Shown piece by piece: positions 16,928 through 25,583 of a stretch of DNA of 64,000 bases (position 1 is its first letter; each line of letters opens with the position of its first letter). The position numbers were made by a program, and so were the translations under genes. Where the stretch lies: the NCBI RefSeq assembly GCF_900176635.1, contig NZ_FXLN01000004.1, positions 1,012,231 to 1,076,230 on the forward strand. The letters are read 5' to 3'. The notes under the pieces are model-generated. The model worked only from the letters and a program-made list of their open reading frames with translations. It was not told where the DNA came from and made no database searches. The DNA is from Clostridium merdae (GTDB lineage Bacteria; Bacillota; Clostridia; Oscillospirales; Acutalibacteraceae).

Positions 16928-19900
16928 ATGTCTACGAAAACAGTTGACGGAAATCAGGCTGCGGCTTACGCCTCTTACATGATGACAGAGGTTGCTTCCA
17001 TCTTCCCCATCACTCCCTCTTCCCCCATGGCAGAGCATGTGGATCAATGGGCAACCGAAGGGAAGCAAAATCTATTCGGACAGCCGGTAAAGGTTGTAGA
17101 AATGCAGTCGGAAGCAGGAGCGGCTGGTGCCATGCACGGGGCTTTGCAGGCCGGTGCACTCGGTACTACCTACACCGCCTCACAAGGCCTGCTGCTCATG
17201 GTACCCAATATTTATAAAATGGTTGGCGAGCTGCTGCCCGGTGTTCTTCACGTTTCTGCCCGTGCGCTTGCGACTCATGCTTTATCTATTTTTGGTGACC
17301 ACCAAGACGTCATGGCTTGCCGCCAAACCGGAGCCATTATGCTGGCCTCCACCAATGTGCAGCAGGTTGTGGATCATGCTTTCCTTGCTCACTTTTGTGC
17401 CATTAAAGCGAGTTTGCCTGTAATACACTTCTTTGATGGCTTTCGTACCTCTCATGAATACCAGAAAATTGAAGTTCCAGAATACGAGCAGGTTCTGCCT
17501 CTGCTCGACCAAAAGGCATTGCAGGCGTTTAAAGAAAGAGCGCTTAACCCAAATCACCCCGTGGCAAGGGGAACTGCACAAAACCCAGATATTTATTTTC
17601 AGGGACGTGAAGTACAAAACCCCTATTTTGACCGTGTTCCCGGCATTTTAGAAGAGCTTATGCAGTCCTACTCCAAAATTACAGGCAGAGAATTCCAGTT
17701 GTTCTCCTACTATGGAGCACCGGATGCAACTCATGTGATTATCGCAATGGGCTCTGTATGCGACACCATTCGCGAAGTGGTTGACCAGCTTACCGCAGAG
17801 GGCAAAAAGGTGGGTGTTGTAAGTGTTCATCTTTACCGGCCGTTCTCTGCCGAGCACCTTCTAAACGCCTTGCCGGAAAGCGTACGCTCTATTTCTGTGC
17901 TGGACCGCACCAAGGAACCTGGCTCCATTGGTGAACCTTTGTATTTGGATGTAAGCAAGGTTGTTTTAGAGCAAAGAAAGAATGTGAGCATTTTCGGTGG
18001 ACGGTACGGTCTAGGCTCAAAAGATACCCGCCCCGGGCATATTTTGGCTGTCTTTCACAATATGGATGAAGAAACGCCTCTTCCCCGTTTTACAATTGGA
18101 ATTGATGATGACGTAACCATGCTCTCTTTGGCTGAAATTGAGCCAAAACACGAGTCGACAAGCATCAATTGTAAGTTCTGGGGATTAGGCTCCGACGGAA
18201 CGGTGGGGGCGAACAAATCTGCCGTAAAGATTATTGGAGAGAACTCCAATAAATATGTGCAGGCCTATTTTTCTTATGACAGTAAAAAATCGGGCGGAAC
18301 TACGACTTCTCACCTTCGTTTTGGTGATAACCCCATCCGTTCCCCCTATTTAATTGACCGAGCGGATTATATTGCCTGCCACAACAAAAGCTTTCTTTAT
18401 AATTACGATATTTTAAGCGGCATCAAAGAAGAAGGTATTTTTGTATTAAACTGCAACTGGTCTGGCGACGAGCTCGAGCACAATCTTCCGGAGGCACTCA
18501 AACGTACTATCGCACAAAAAAGGCTGAAGTTTTACACGGTGGATGCGATTGATATAGCATCAAAAATTGGCCTTGGCAATCGCATTAATATGATTATGCA
18601 GTCAGCATTTTTTAAGCTTGTACCAGTAATTCCACTTGACCAAGCGGTTACCCTGCTCAAGGAGGGTATCCTCAAAGCCTACGGCAAAAAGGGACAAAAG
18701 GTGGTTGAGATGAACTATGCCGCAGTAGATGCCGGCATACAGGCTCTGCACCAAGTGGAAGTTCCCGAACAATGGGGGCAAGAGACTTCCTCTACTTTGA
18801 GCAGTTCCAAAAAAGAAACAAATGAACCGGAGTTCATTTCTCGTATTCAAAGGGTGATGGCACGAGATGAAGGCAACGATTTGCCGGTTAGTGCATTTTT
18901 AGATATGCCGGATGGTACCTTCCCACTTGGAACCACTGCCTATGAAAAACGCGGTATTGCCGTTATGCTGCCGGAATGGCAAATTGAGCGCTGCATACAG
19001 TGCGGTATGTGTTCTTATGTTTGCCCCCACGCTACCATTCGCATGATGGTGCTTGACGAAGAGGAAACAAAGCGTAAGCCAGAATCCTTTGAGACCAAGC
19101 AGGCAACCGGAAAAGGGCTGGAAAACTACCAAATGCGCATTCAGGTAAGCCCCTTAGATTGCACCGGTTGCGGCAACTGTGCAGATGTTTGCCCGGCTAA
19201 GGGTAAGGCACTGATTATGAAGCCCGCTGACCAAGAGGAAGCACAGCGCAGTAATTGGGAATTTGCGATGACTCTAACCGAAAAGAGGGATTTAATCCCC
19301 TCAAGCACCGTGAAAGGCAGCCAGCTATGCAGACCACTTCTTGAATTCAACGGTGCTTGCCCCGGATGTGGAGAAACACCATATGTAAAGCTAGTTACGC
19401 AGTTGTTTGGTGACCGCATGCTCATTGCAAACGCGACTGGCTGTTCCTCAATTTGGGGTGCCAGCGCTCCCTCCATTGCGTATGCTGCGAATGCAAATGG
19501 GAAAGGCCCCGCTTGGGCTAACTCCTTGTTTGAGGATAATGCAGAATTTGGCTACGGTATGTATTTGGGCTCAAAGCAAATTCGTGAAAACCTCGCATTA
19601 CAGGTGGAAGAAGCTTTGCAGCAGCCAAAGCTGGAAGAACCACTGCGCACTGCACTCTCCAATTGGCTAGAGGCATTTTTCTCCGGAACAGCAGCAAAAG
19701 AGGAATCCAAGGCGTTAATTTCCGCATTGGAAAAAGCGAACACAAACAATTGCCCTCAATTACAAAAGATACGCGATATGCAGGATTACCTGGTAAAGCA
19801 ATCTGTTTGGATTATTGGAGGCGACGGCTGGGCCTATGATATTGGTTACGGTGGGCTTGACCATGTGCTGGCAAGCGGTGAGGATGTAAATCTTTTGGTT

Positions 19901-20455
19901 TTGGATACCGAAATCTACTCCAATACCGGAGGGCAAGCCTCCAAATCTACCCCAATTGGCGCGGTAGCCAAATTTGCGGCAGCTGGTAAACGAACCCGTA
20001 AGAAAGACCTTGGTATGATGGCAATGAGCTATAAGAACGTTTATGTAGCGAAAATTGCAATGGGTGCAAACTATATTCAAACACTGCAAGCCATTATGGA
20101 AGCTGAGCGCTACCCCGGGCCATCCCTCATTATTGCTTACTCACCCTGTGTAAGCCACGGTATTATTAAGGGGATGGGAACGAGCATGAACGAAGAGAAA
20201 AGAGCTGTAAACGCTGGTTATTGGCACCTATACCGCTACAATCCCATGCTAAAAGCGCAAGACAAAGCTCCGTTTGTGTTGGATTCTAAGCAGCCTGCAG
20301 AGCCATACCGCGATTTCCTCAAGGGTGAGCTGAGGTACACGCAGATGATTTCTGCTAACCCAGAGAGCGCAGACCAGCTTATGGAGGAAGCAGAAAAGAA
20401 CGCGCATAATAGTTACGAACTGTACAAGCAGATGGCAGAGGATAAGCTATTCTAA
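16928..20455 (+). CDS. nifJ: Pyruvate:ferredoxin (flavodoxin) oxidoreductase
   Basis: This single-chain homodimeric PFOR oxidises pyruvate to acetyl-CoA and CO2 with reduction of ferredoxin, the central step of anaerobic pyruvate metabolism. The 1175-residue length is standard. Domains in order: a pyrimidine-binding N-terminal domain (GNQAAAYASYMMTEVASIFPITPSSPMAE), a CoA-binding middle, two [4Fe-4S] motifs (CIQCGMCSYVCP near residue 689 and CTGCGNCADVCP near 744), and a TPP-pyrophosphate domain with CPGCGETPYVKL near 811, GDGWAYDIGYGGLDH and TEIYSNTGGQASKSTP. The SD AAAGGAGAT is well placed. It is monocistronic; the region downstream carries a repeat and then a hairpin terminator. Confidence 0.97.
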   Translation: MSTKTVDGNQAAAYASYMMTEVASIFPITPSSPMAEHVDQWATEGKQNLFGQPVKVVEMQSEAGAAGAMHGALQAGALGTTYTASQGLLLMVPNIYKMVGELLPGVLHVSARALATHALSIFGDHQDVMACRQTGAIMLASTNVQQVVDHAFLAHFCAIKASLPVIHFFDGFRTSHEYQKIEVPEYEQVLPLLDQKALQAFKERALNPNHPVARGTAQNPDIYFQGREVQNPYFDRVPGILEELMQSYSKITGREFQLFSYYGAPDATHVIIAMGSVCDTIREVVDQLTAEGKKVGVVSVHLYRPFSAEHLLNALPESVRSISVLDRTKEPGSIGEPLYLDVSKVVLEQRKNVSIFGGRYGLGSKDTRPGHILAVFHNMDEETPLPRFTIGIDDDVTMLSLAEIEPKHESTSINCKFWGLGSDGTVGANKSAVKIIGENSNKYVQAYFSYDSKKSGGTTTSHLRFGDNPIRSPYLIDRADYIACHNKSFLYNYDILSGIKEEGIFVLNCNWSGDELEHNLPEALKRTIAQKRLKFYTVDAIDIASKIGLGNRINMIMQSAFFKLVPVIPLDQAVTLLKEGILKAYGKKGQKVVEMNYAAVDAGIQALHQVEVPEQWGQETSSTLSSSKKETNEPEFISRIQRVMARDEGNDLPVSAFLDMPDGTFPLGTTAYEKRGIAVMLPEWQIERCIQCGMCSYVCPHATIRMMVLDEEETKRKPESFETKQATGKGLENYQMRIQVSPLDCTGCGNCADVCPAKGKALIMKPADQEEAQRSNWEFAMTLTEKRDLIPSSTVKGSQLCRPLLEFNGACPGCGETPYVKLVTQLFGDRMLIANATGCSSIWGASAPSIAYAANANGKGPAWANSLFEDNAEFGYGMYLGSKQIRENLALQVEEALQQPKLEEPLRTALSNWLEAFFSGTAAKEESKALISALEKANTNNCPQLQKIRDMQDYLVKQSVWIIGGDGWAYDIGYGGLDHVLASGEDVNLLVLDTEIYSNTGGQASKSTPIGAVAKFAAAGKRTRKKDLGMMAMSYKNVYVAKIAMGANYIQTLQAIMEAERYPGPSLIIAYSPCVSHGIIKGMGTSMNEEKRAVNAGYWHLYRYNPMLKAQDKAPFVLDSKQPAEPYRDFLKGELRYTQMISANPESADQLMEEAEKNAHNSYELYKQMAEDKLF

Positions 20456-20535
20456 GTTTCCTCAAACTCCTCTTTAAATTAGAAGTTTTAATTATTTAGT
20501 TTAGAGTCATTGCTTGGCTAGTAAAAGAAGTGTTG

Positions 20536-20580
20536 CGCTTGGGCAAGGCTTTCTGCTGGCGCAGGGCTTTGCCCCTCGTG
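20536..20580 (+). repeat. Partial tandem duplicate of the repeat edge
   Basis: About 45 bases (CGCTTGGGC...TTTGCCCCTCGTG) that recur with few changes at 20639-20686, at the edge of repeat copy 2. It looks like a local duplication of the end of the element. Confidence 0.6.
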
Positions 20581-20619
20581 TCTTGTGCTATCTTTTTTTA
20601 TTTAGTAAGGGTCTTTGCT

Positions 20620-20863
20620 TTGTTGGAGAAGAAGAATTCCGCTTGGGCGCAAGGTATTCTGCTGGCGCAGGGCTTTGCCCCTCGTGCCGGGGCGGGCACC
20701 TACTTTCACGAAAGGGTGAAAGTAGGCAAAGGCCTTCCAAAGGGAGAGTATCGATTCTCTCCCTTTGGATTCCCTCTCAACGACCAAAGGCTCTGCCTTT
20801 GGAATCCGACTGAGCTCCCGCTCTGCATCTGTTTTCCGCACAGGAACAAGCCTGTGCGTTGCA
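20620..20863. repeat. Dispersed hairpin-rich repeat, copy 2
   Basis: Inverted, almost identical copy of 210-455, again just downstream of a gene (PFOR). It carries the same series of short perfect hairpins, and the conserved block ends at the same CTGTGCGTTGCAG edge. Apart from this repeat and the terminator that follows, 20456-21056 has no gene that I can support. Confidence 0.75.
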
Positions 20864-20995
20864 GATTGCAAGTAAGGTTCTGCATTACCACTCGTAAATG
20901 AAACAAGTACCTAGCTACCAAACCTATTTCTGCGATAGAGCGCGTTGCCCGTAAATCGAAGAAGCACCAGTGAAAGCGATATTCAATGAGCAAAA

Positions 20996-21036
20996 GGAAG
21001 CTGCACAGCCGTTTTTAGCTGTGCAGCCTTTTTTCT
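20996..21036. terminator. Hairpin terminator between PFOR/repeat and a small minus-strand gene
   Basis: Stem AAGCTGCACAGC/GCTGTGCAGCCTT with an eight-base loop and a T run on the plus strand. The minus-strand side has a weaker T-rich run just beyond the small gene at 21057-21215. Confidence 0.75.
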
Positions 21037-21056
21037 ATTATTTCATGGTAAGCAAA

Positions 21057-21215
21057 CTATTTTTCATTCGTATCCACATAGTCTTTTGCGTGTTCAATGT
21101 CTGGCTTTGAGGGAATTGTAACCTGTGAAATGTGCTTTACCTTATGAATCTCTGCCAAAGGTGCTGTGTCGTGGCGTTCTACTGGAATACGAGCATGCTT
21201 ATCTTTTTCAGGCAT
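21057..21215 (-). CDS. Small protein resembling clostridial spore-surface protein (DUF3787-like)
   Basis: 52 residues, hydrophilic: it begins MPEKDKHARIPVERHDTAP and ends KPDIEHAKDYVDTNEK. The RHDTAPLAEI segment followed by SQVTIPSKPDIEHAKDYVD resembles my recollection of the CDIF630_02480/DUF3787 small spore-surface family, which carries an HDTA motif and a VTIPS...ENAKEYVDENQK tail. The SD AAGGAG is eight bases upstream of the ATG, and a hairpin follows the stop. The neighbouring YIEGIA gene pair, also linked to sporulating Firmicutes, fits. Family assignment is from memory and moderate; the reality of the gene is better supported than its name. Confidence 0.65.
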   Translation of the reverse strand: MPEKDKHARIPVERHDTAPLAEIHKVKHISQVTIPSKPDIEHAKDYVDTNEK

Positions 21216-21268
21216 TTGTATGGTCTCCTTTTTAATTTATATCAATCATATTTTTTTTTAAAATAAAC

Positions 21269-21460
21269 CTAGACTCCCAATACAATCATTGTATCTCCAT
21301 TCGGCAAGCGGGCGATTCCCGCTTCGAACATTTTCGCCATTTGCACTATCATTTGCTCTCGCTGTGCCAAATCTTCAATATGAAGGCACAACGGGTCGCC
21401 TCCTACAATTTGGTCTGGATTATTTGAAAAATACACCAGAATTTGTGGGTCATTGGTCAT
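21269..21460 (-). CDS. Small protein, probable partner (capping subunit) of the YIEGIA protein
   Basis: 63 residues (MTNDPQILVYFSNNPDQIVGGDP...), soluble, with SD AGAGGAG six bases upstream of the ATG. It starts 23 bases after the stop of the YIEGIA-family gene on the same strand, so the two are co-transcribed. Small proteins of this size regularly follow YIEGIA genes in spore formers and are annotated as capping-complex subunits. That name rests on gene position and size here, not on a diagnostic motif. Confidence 0.65.
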   Translation of the reverse strand: MTNDPQILVYFSNNPDQIVGGDPLCLHIEDLAQREQMIVQMAKMFEAGIARLPNGDTMIVLGV

Positions 21461-21482
21461 TTTTATTCTCCTCTCAGAAGCC

Positions 21483-22385
21483 TCAGCGACTCATGATTCT
21501 ACGCACTTTACGGCTGTTTTCAAGCACAGGGGTATTTTTAATTGCGGCAATCATTCGCCCAATGTCGCGATCTACCGGAACCATTGCGATTACCATTTTA
21601 TCGTGCTCGATACTACGCTTAATATAGTGGTAGGTTTTCACGCCCAAGGCACTAGCAGCTTCAAACAAAATAGCCTGTCGCTGCCCGGCGTTTTCTAACG
21701 TAGCGCGAAACTGCTCTTTTTTCGGGGTAAGAACTACGGCCAAGCCTTGGTTTAGCAGTAAATCCGTTGCGACGGGGGAACCAGCTGCCCCCGTTACATA
21801 CACTTCATCCACAAACAGAATCGAGCCGCTCTCTATATGAATTTCTCCCTGCTTTACTTCACAAATATCGCCAATGCTCTTCCCCTTGGTTAATCGTTTG
21901 AGCAAAAAGATAGAAAGCATGCCGAGTATAACAGAAGCGATAATGGAATAGGAGCGAGAGAACGTATCGGTAAGAAGTACCACCGAGGACGTTATCATCG
22001 ATGAAATCATGGAGATATAGTTTCGCGCCTCATAGGTTTTCGAAATTCCATCAATGTACGCATTCCCGCGGCGCGCGAAGCCGGAGGACTCGAGGTTATC
22101 CAAACTCTCTTGCTCCATTTTGCGAATATCTCGAAAATGCTGAACTGCCAACGCCAAAAAGGTAAAGGCGGCATAGTCCTTTTCCAACAAAGCGGGAATC
22201 GCAACTGCACCCAGTGCGGCAGCTATAAAACCAGCGAACAAATGAATAAACTGGCCGTCTGGATAGGTAGGCGTTTGCCGGTAATCCACCACCAGTGTTA
22301 TGGCACGGGCAATGGTACCTACCAATATGCCCAGTCCAATTGCCCACGCATAGGTTATACTTATCATTTCTGAAAATATCGGCAT
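21483..22385 (-). CDS. YIEGIA-family membrane protein
   Basis: About 300 residues. Hydrophobic segments lie near residues 8-30, 45-70 and 140-170, and the diagnostic family stretch appears here as NAYIDGISKTYEARNYISM (YIEGIA with conservative changes). The C-terminal half is soluble (GEIHIESGSILFVDEVYVTGAAGSPVATDLL). This family is found in spore-forming Firmicutes (related to Bacillus YphB-type proteins) and its molecular job is not known to me. The ATG at 22385 has AGAGGG seven bases upstream; the GTG at 22406 lacks one. Operon with the 63-residue gene downstream. The 22407-22725 gap upstream holds no gene that I can support. Confidence 0.8.
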   Translation of the reverse strand: MPIFSEMISITYAWAIGLGILVGTIARAITLVVDYRQTPTYPDGQFIHLFAGFIAAALGAVAIPALLEKDYAAFTFLALAVQHFRDIRKMEQESLDNLESSGFARRGNAYIDGISKTYEARNYISMISSMITSSVVLLTDTFSRSYSIIASVILGMLSIFLLKRLTKGKSIGDICEVKQGEIHIESGSILFVDEVYVTGAAGSPVATDLLLNQGLAVVLTPKKEQFRATLENAGQRQAILFEAASALGVKTYHYIKRSIEHDKMVIAMVPVDRDIGRMIAAIKNTPVLENSRKVRRIMSR

Positions 22386-22725
22386 ATTCTTCCCTCTCGT
22401 TCTCACTTAATTAATATTAAGTATCAAATGCACTGCTTTTCGTATTTCCTTATGGCTGGTGCAGCGGCACAACGATATAACAATATGTGTGGAACCGGTA
22501 TTGACGGCGTACACACATAAGGAGTCGCACTTTAATTTACTGCAATTGACTTTGCATATTGGGAGATATACTCGATATACGCACTCCATTCATCTTCATT
22601 TCCCCACCTTTTCGCCCACTCTGCTTTACGTAGTATATTTCCCTAAAATATAGAAAAAATGTAGTAAATACAAAGAAGAATCACAACCCATACTAGGAAA
22701 TTTAAAAGCGACCTATCAAGCATTT

Positions 22726-22762
22726 GGAAAAGCCAGTGTCAAAATGGCACTGGCTTTTCCTT
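22726..22762 (-). terminator. Terminator after the GNAT gene
   Basis: Stem GGAAAAGCCAGTG/CACTGGCTTTTCC, perfect over 13 bp, 60 bases beyond the acetyltransferase stop. Confidence 0.7.
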
Positions 22763-22822
22763 CGTTTTCTCTACTATATTTAAAAAGCCTACTCAAAGCG
22801 TTAGAAATATGGTGTAGTTAAA

Positions 22823-23332
22823 TTACAAATTTAATGGAAGCTTATATAAACCAGTAGCAGAATCCAAAACAAACCCATTTCGCTTCAGCAATTTTATGGA
22901 ATCAAAATTTTCTGGAACAGGGTCCGCAACGATTTGCACCGGCCTTTCAAGTGTGCAAATAAGTTGACACAGCTGCTGAACAATTATACTGCCCAGACCT
23001 TTTTTGAGAAAAGGTTCTTCCCCGATTAGGTAATCAATACAAAATGTACCCTGCGGCTCATTGTCCCATTCAAATCCCTGTGGTGTTTTCGAACAATCAT
23101 AATACTGGCAAAAACCAATCGGCATTGCATCATACAAAACGATATAATGGTTTAACCATTCAAATTTGCCGTTGTCATTTCGTATTTCAAACAGCCATTC
23201 TTCTGGTTCCCCATACCATTTTTGAATATAGTCTTTGTTAAGCCATACCTCTATTGCTAATAGATCGCTTTTCTTTACGGAACGTAGAGAAATCACATTC
23301 GTATCCATGATTTTATTCACACAACTTTCCAC
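22823..23332 (-). CDS. GNAT N-acetyltransferase, AAC(6')-like
   Basis: The acetyl-CoA-dependent GNAT fold is recognisable: ISLRSVKKSDLLAIEVWLN at the start, IDYLIGEEPFLKKGLGSIIVQQL as the acetyl-CoA pyrophosphate-binding motif A, and VPENFDSIKLLKRNGFV as motif B. The layout (DYLIGE..., then ADP-P-N at the C-terminal strand) resembles aminoglycoside 6'-N-acetyltransferases and siderophore-type Acetyltransf_8 members, but resistance cannot be concluded. The start is ambiguous: GTG at 23332, GTG at 23320 with AAGGTGG upstream (the best SD), or ATG at 23308. Single gene with its own terminator. Confidence 0.83.
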   Translation of the reverse strand: MESCVNKIMDTNVISLRSVKKSDLLAIEVWLNKDYIQKWYGEPEEWLFEIRNDNGKFEWLNHYIVLYDAMPIGFCQYYDCSKTPQGFEWDNEPQGTFCIDYLIGEEPFLKKGLGSIIVQQLCQLICTLERPVQIVADPVPENFDSIKLLKRNGFVLDSATGLYKLPLNL

Positions 23333-23450
23333 CTTGTTTTTTATTGGGGGAATATATTCATATTATCATATTTCTTCCCACTTTACTTCGTTTCCCTTGA
23401 AAAATTAGATGGAACCATCGTTTTGAAAAGCTACTCTAAAGCTAAAAACA

Positions 23451-23487
23451 GAATCAACCGCATCCGGTTAGAAATGCGGTTGGTTCC
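23451..23487 (-). terminator. Terminator after the 46-residue gene
   Basis: Stem with core AACCGCAT/ATGCGGTT extended by wobble pairs, then a T-rich run on the minus strand, about 30 bases past the stop at 23519. Confidence 0.7.
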
Positions 23488-23518
23488 GTAAGTGTTTTTG
23501 TCCGTTTGGGTATGCTTT

Positions 23519-23659
23519 TTAGTGCCTGTTGTCATCCTGCCTTGGTGGTTTAATGCAAGATTCCATTCTCGGGTTTACTGCTTGCTGAGCGTTTTTTACG
23601 GACATCTGTTGCTCTTTTGCACTGCTGTTTTTCACGGTATTCTTTTTCTCGTTGTTCAT
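23519..23659 (-). CDS. Small hydrophilic protein of unknown function
   Basis: 46 residues starting MNNEKKNTVKNSSAKEQQM and ending KPPRQDDNRH: strongly polar, Asn/Lys/Gln-rich, low complexity. The SD TGGAGGT is well placed before the ATG, and a good terminator lies just past the stop, which together make it a credible gene despite its size. It could be a spore-associated small protein, but no family signature is visible. Confidence 0.6.
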   Translation of the reverse strand: MNNEKKNTVKNSSAKEQQMSVKNAQQAVNPRMESCIKPPRQDDNRH

Positions 23660-23763
23660 AATACCTCCAAATCGTCGTTACTATTGTGGAGTTGATTCGC
23701 TTACACGGTTATTATTTCCGAATAACGTATTCGAATACCTCTTCTTTCTTTTTCTCTCTAAAT

Positions 23764-23806
23764 ATAAAAATACTGCGGCTCATTTTTATGAGCCGCAGTA
23801 TAATGA
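23764..23806 (-). terminator. Terminator after amt
   Basis: Perfect stem TACTGCGGCTCA/TGAGCCGCAGTA with a short loop, followed by a T-rich tract on the minus strand. Confidence 0.85.
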
Positions 23807-23841
23807 TAGATTTCACAGTTAAGTTGCGAATGCAAGGTGAT

Positions 23842-25197
23842 TTATCCTCCAACCGTTTCGGCGCTTTTTCTTTCTGTTCGGTAGTCTTTTTCAGTATGCG
23901 CCGCAACTTCTTCCGAAAAAGTATAGCCAACAGCTGGGGAATCGACGCCATCAAACGCCGGGTAGGCGGGCTCGCCGTGTTCGCAAACATCGAGTCCAAG
24001 CACTTCTTCCTCGGGGGTCACACGAATTCGTTTGAAAATCAACTGTGTTACACCTAAGGCAATAGCGGTGCCAATCAAAGAAAGAACCAGTGTAATTCCA
24101 ATCGCAATAAGCTGGCGTACTAACAATTCGGTCTGACCAAAGAACAAGCCATTCCATTTTACTGCATCTGCACTGGGGTCCGGGTTAAAACCTTTTACCG
24201 CGAAAACACCGGTGGCAATTGCACCCCAAACGCCGCCAATGCCATGGCAGCCAAAGGCATCGAGAGAATCGTCATACCCAAACTTAGGTTTTACAACGGT
24301 AATAAAGAAATAGCATATTGGGCTAACCAATGCACCAATTAGTAGCGAAGCCCAAATGGGTACAAAGCCTGCACCGGGCGTAATGGCTACCAAGCCCACC
24401 ACAATACCAGTTGAAACACCGGAGAGTGTCGTTTTCCCCTTGTGCATTTTTTCAATCAGCATCCAAGAGAGAAGTGCGGCCGCACAAGCGGTATTGGTCG
24501 TCATAAATGCGTGAACCGCTAAGGTGTTTGCCGCCCCCGCACTGCCTGCGTTAAAGCCGAACCAGCCAAACCACAAGAGTGCCGCCCCAAGAAATACGAG
24601 AGGCATATTATGCGCGCGGCTTTCTTCTATTTCAGTCTTTTTGCGTTTGCCGAGCCAAATGGCCGCCATAAGAGCGCTAACACCAGAGCTGATGTGAACC
24701 ACCGTGCCGCCAGCAAAATCAATTGCTCCCAGCTCCATGAGATAGCCGCCACCCCAAACCATGTGTGCCAGTGGGTAGTAAACCACAATGGACCATAGGG
24801 TGATAAAAAGAATCAGTGCGGAAAAACGCATTCTACCAATGAGTGCGCCGGTAATCAAAGCCGGAGTGATGATGGCAAACATCATCTGGAATACGGCAAA
24901 GCAAACCGTTGTTGGTGCATACGCTGTTGCCGCAGAATCCTCTGTAAAATTCATACCAAACCAGCTTAAATCACCTATGATTCCACCGGCTCCCCCACTG
25001 AAAGACAGGGAGAAGCCGAACAAAACCCATAAAATGGAAGCAAGCCCCAGTATAAAAGCAGATGACATAATGGTATTTACTATATTTTTGCGACCCGCCA
25101 TACCGCCGTAAAAAAGAGCCAGACCGGGTGTCATAATTAAAACAAGAGCGGAAGAGGTTAGCATCCAAGAGATGTCCCCTGAGTTTACTGTATTCAT
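23842..25197 (-). CDS. amt: Ammonium transporter (Amt/MEP/Rh family)
   Basis: A channel for NH4+/NH3 uptake with eleven expected membrane helices over 451 residues. Family signatures: ALFYGGMAGRKNIVNT near the N-terminus, AHMVWGGGYL, GGTVVHISSGVSALMAA with the first pore His, GSAGAANTLAVHAFMTTNTACAAA, and DSLDAFGCHGIGGVWGAIATGVFA with the second pore His. The C-terminal cytoplasmic tail is present. The SD GAGGAGG lies just before the ATG. No glnB/glnK PII gene is linked here, which is unusual for amt genes. A structured element about 140 bases upstream may influence expression. Confidence 0.96.
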   Translation of the reverse strand: MNTVNSGDISWMLTSSALVLIMTPGLALFYGGMAGRKNIVNTIMSSAFILGLASILWVLFGFSLSFSGGAGGIIGDLSWFGMNFTEDSAATAYAPTTVCFAVFQMMFAIITPALITGALIGRMRFSALILFITLWSIVVYYPLAHMVWGGGYLMELGAIDFAGGTVVHISSGVSALMAAIWLGKRKKTEIEESRAHNMPLVFLGAALLWFGWFGFNAGSAGAANTLAVHAFMTTNTACAAALLSWMLIEKMHKGKTTLSGVSTGIVVGLVAITPGAGFVPIWASLLIGALVSPICYFFITVVKPKFGYDDSLDAFGCHGIGGVWGAIATGVFAVKGFNPDPSADAVKWNGLFFGQTELLVRQLIAIGITLVLSLIGTAIALGVTQLIFKRIRVTPEEEVLGLDVCEHGEPAYPAFDGVDSPAVGYTFSEEVAAHTEKDYRTERKSAETVGG

Positions 25198-25334
25198 TCG
25201 TTTTCCTCCTCATAATTGTTCGATTGCGTCTCTGGCACTCCTTACACTTGCAAAGAATTGCATACACTTGTAATGAGAACCAAATCGTATATCGCAGCAA
25301 TTCCTTTTGGATGATCGCCGGCCAACCACCTAAG

Positions 25335-25381
25335 AAAGGCCTCACTCGCGGTGCTGGTTGCACCATGAATGAGGCCTCTTT
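25335..25381 (-). promoter_or_regulatory. Structured leader upstream of amt
   Basis: On the minus strand an outer stem AGAGGCCTCA/TGAGGCCTTT encloses an inner hairpin GGTGC-AACCA-GCACC. There is no clear T run afterwards, so it is not a plain terminator. It does not match any riboswitch class I can name. Confidence 0.35.
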
Positions 25382-25583
25382 GCCGAATCACTGAATTAAA
25401 TTACTAAAATAATATCACACCATTTTATGAAAATCAATCCGGAATATCTTACGAGAGTTTTTTCACTAAACTTATGAAAACTGTTTAGAAAAGAGGTACT
25501 GCCACTTTTTTCTTCCCCAAACATGCTCATTTACTGCAAAATAAGGCGTAGTTTGGCACCAAGACCGAAACAAACCATTTATG

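Noticed and set aside
20530..20901. 123-codon open frame over repeat copy 2
   Set aside because: Shadow of the dispersed repeat, as above.
22407..22589. 60-codon minus-strand frame upstream of the YIEGIA gene
   Set aside because: Cys-rich random-looking translation without an SD. The region is better read as noncoding.
24971..25366. 131-codon frame overlapping the start of amt
   Set aside because: Runs through the amt coding region in another frame and through the structured leader; no SD.
25335..25381. Assignment of the amt leader hairpin to a known riboswitch
   Set aside because: None of the glutamine, FMN, SAM or other class signatures that I know can be matched.
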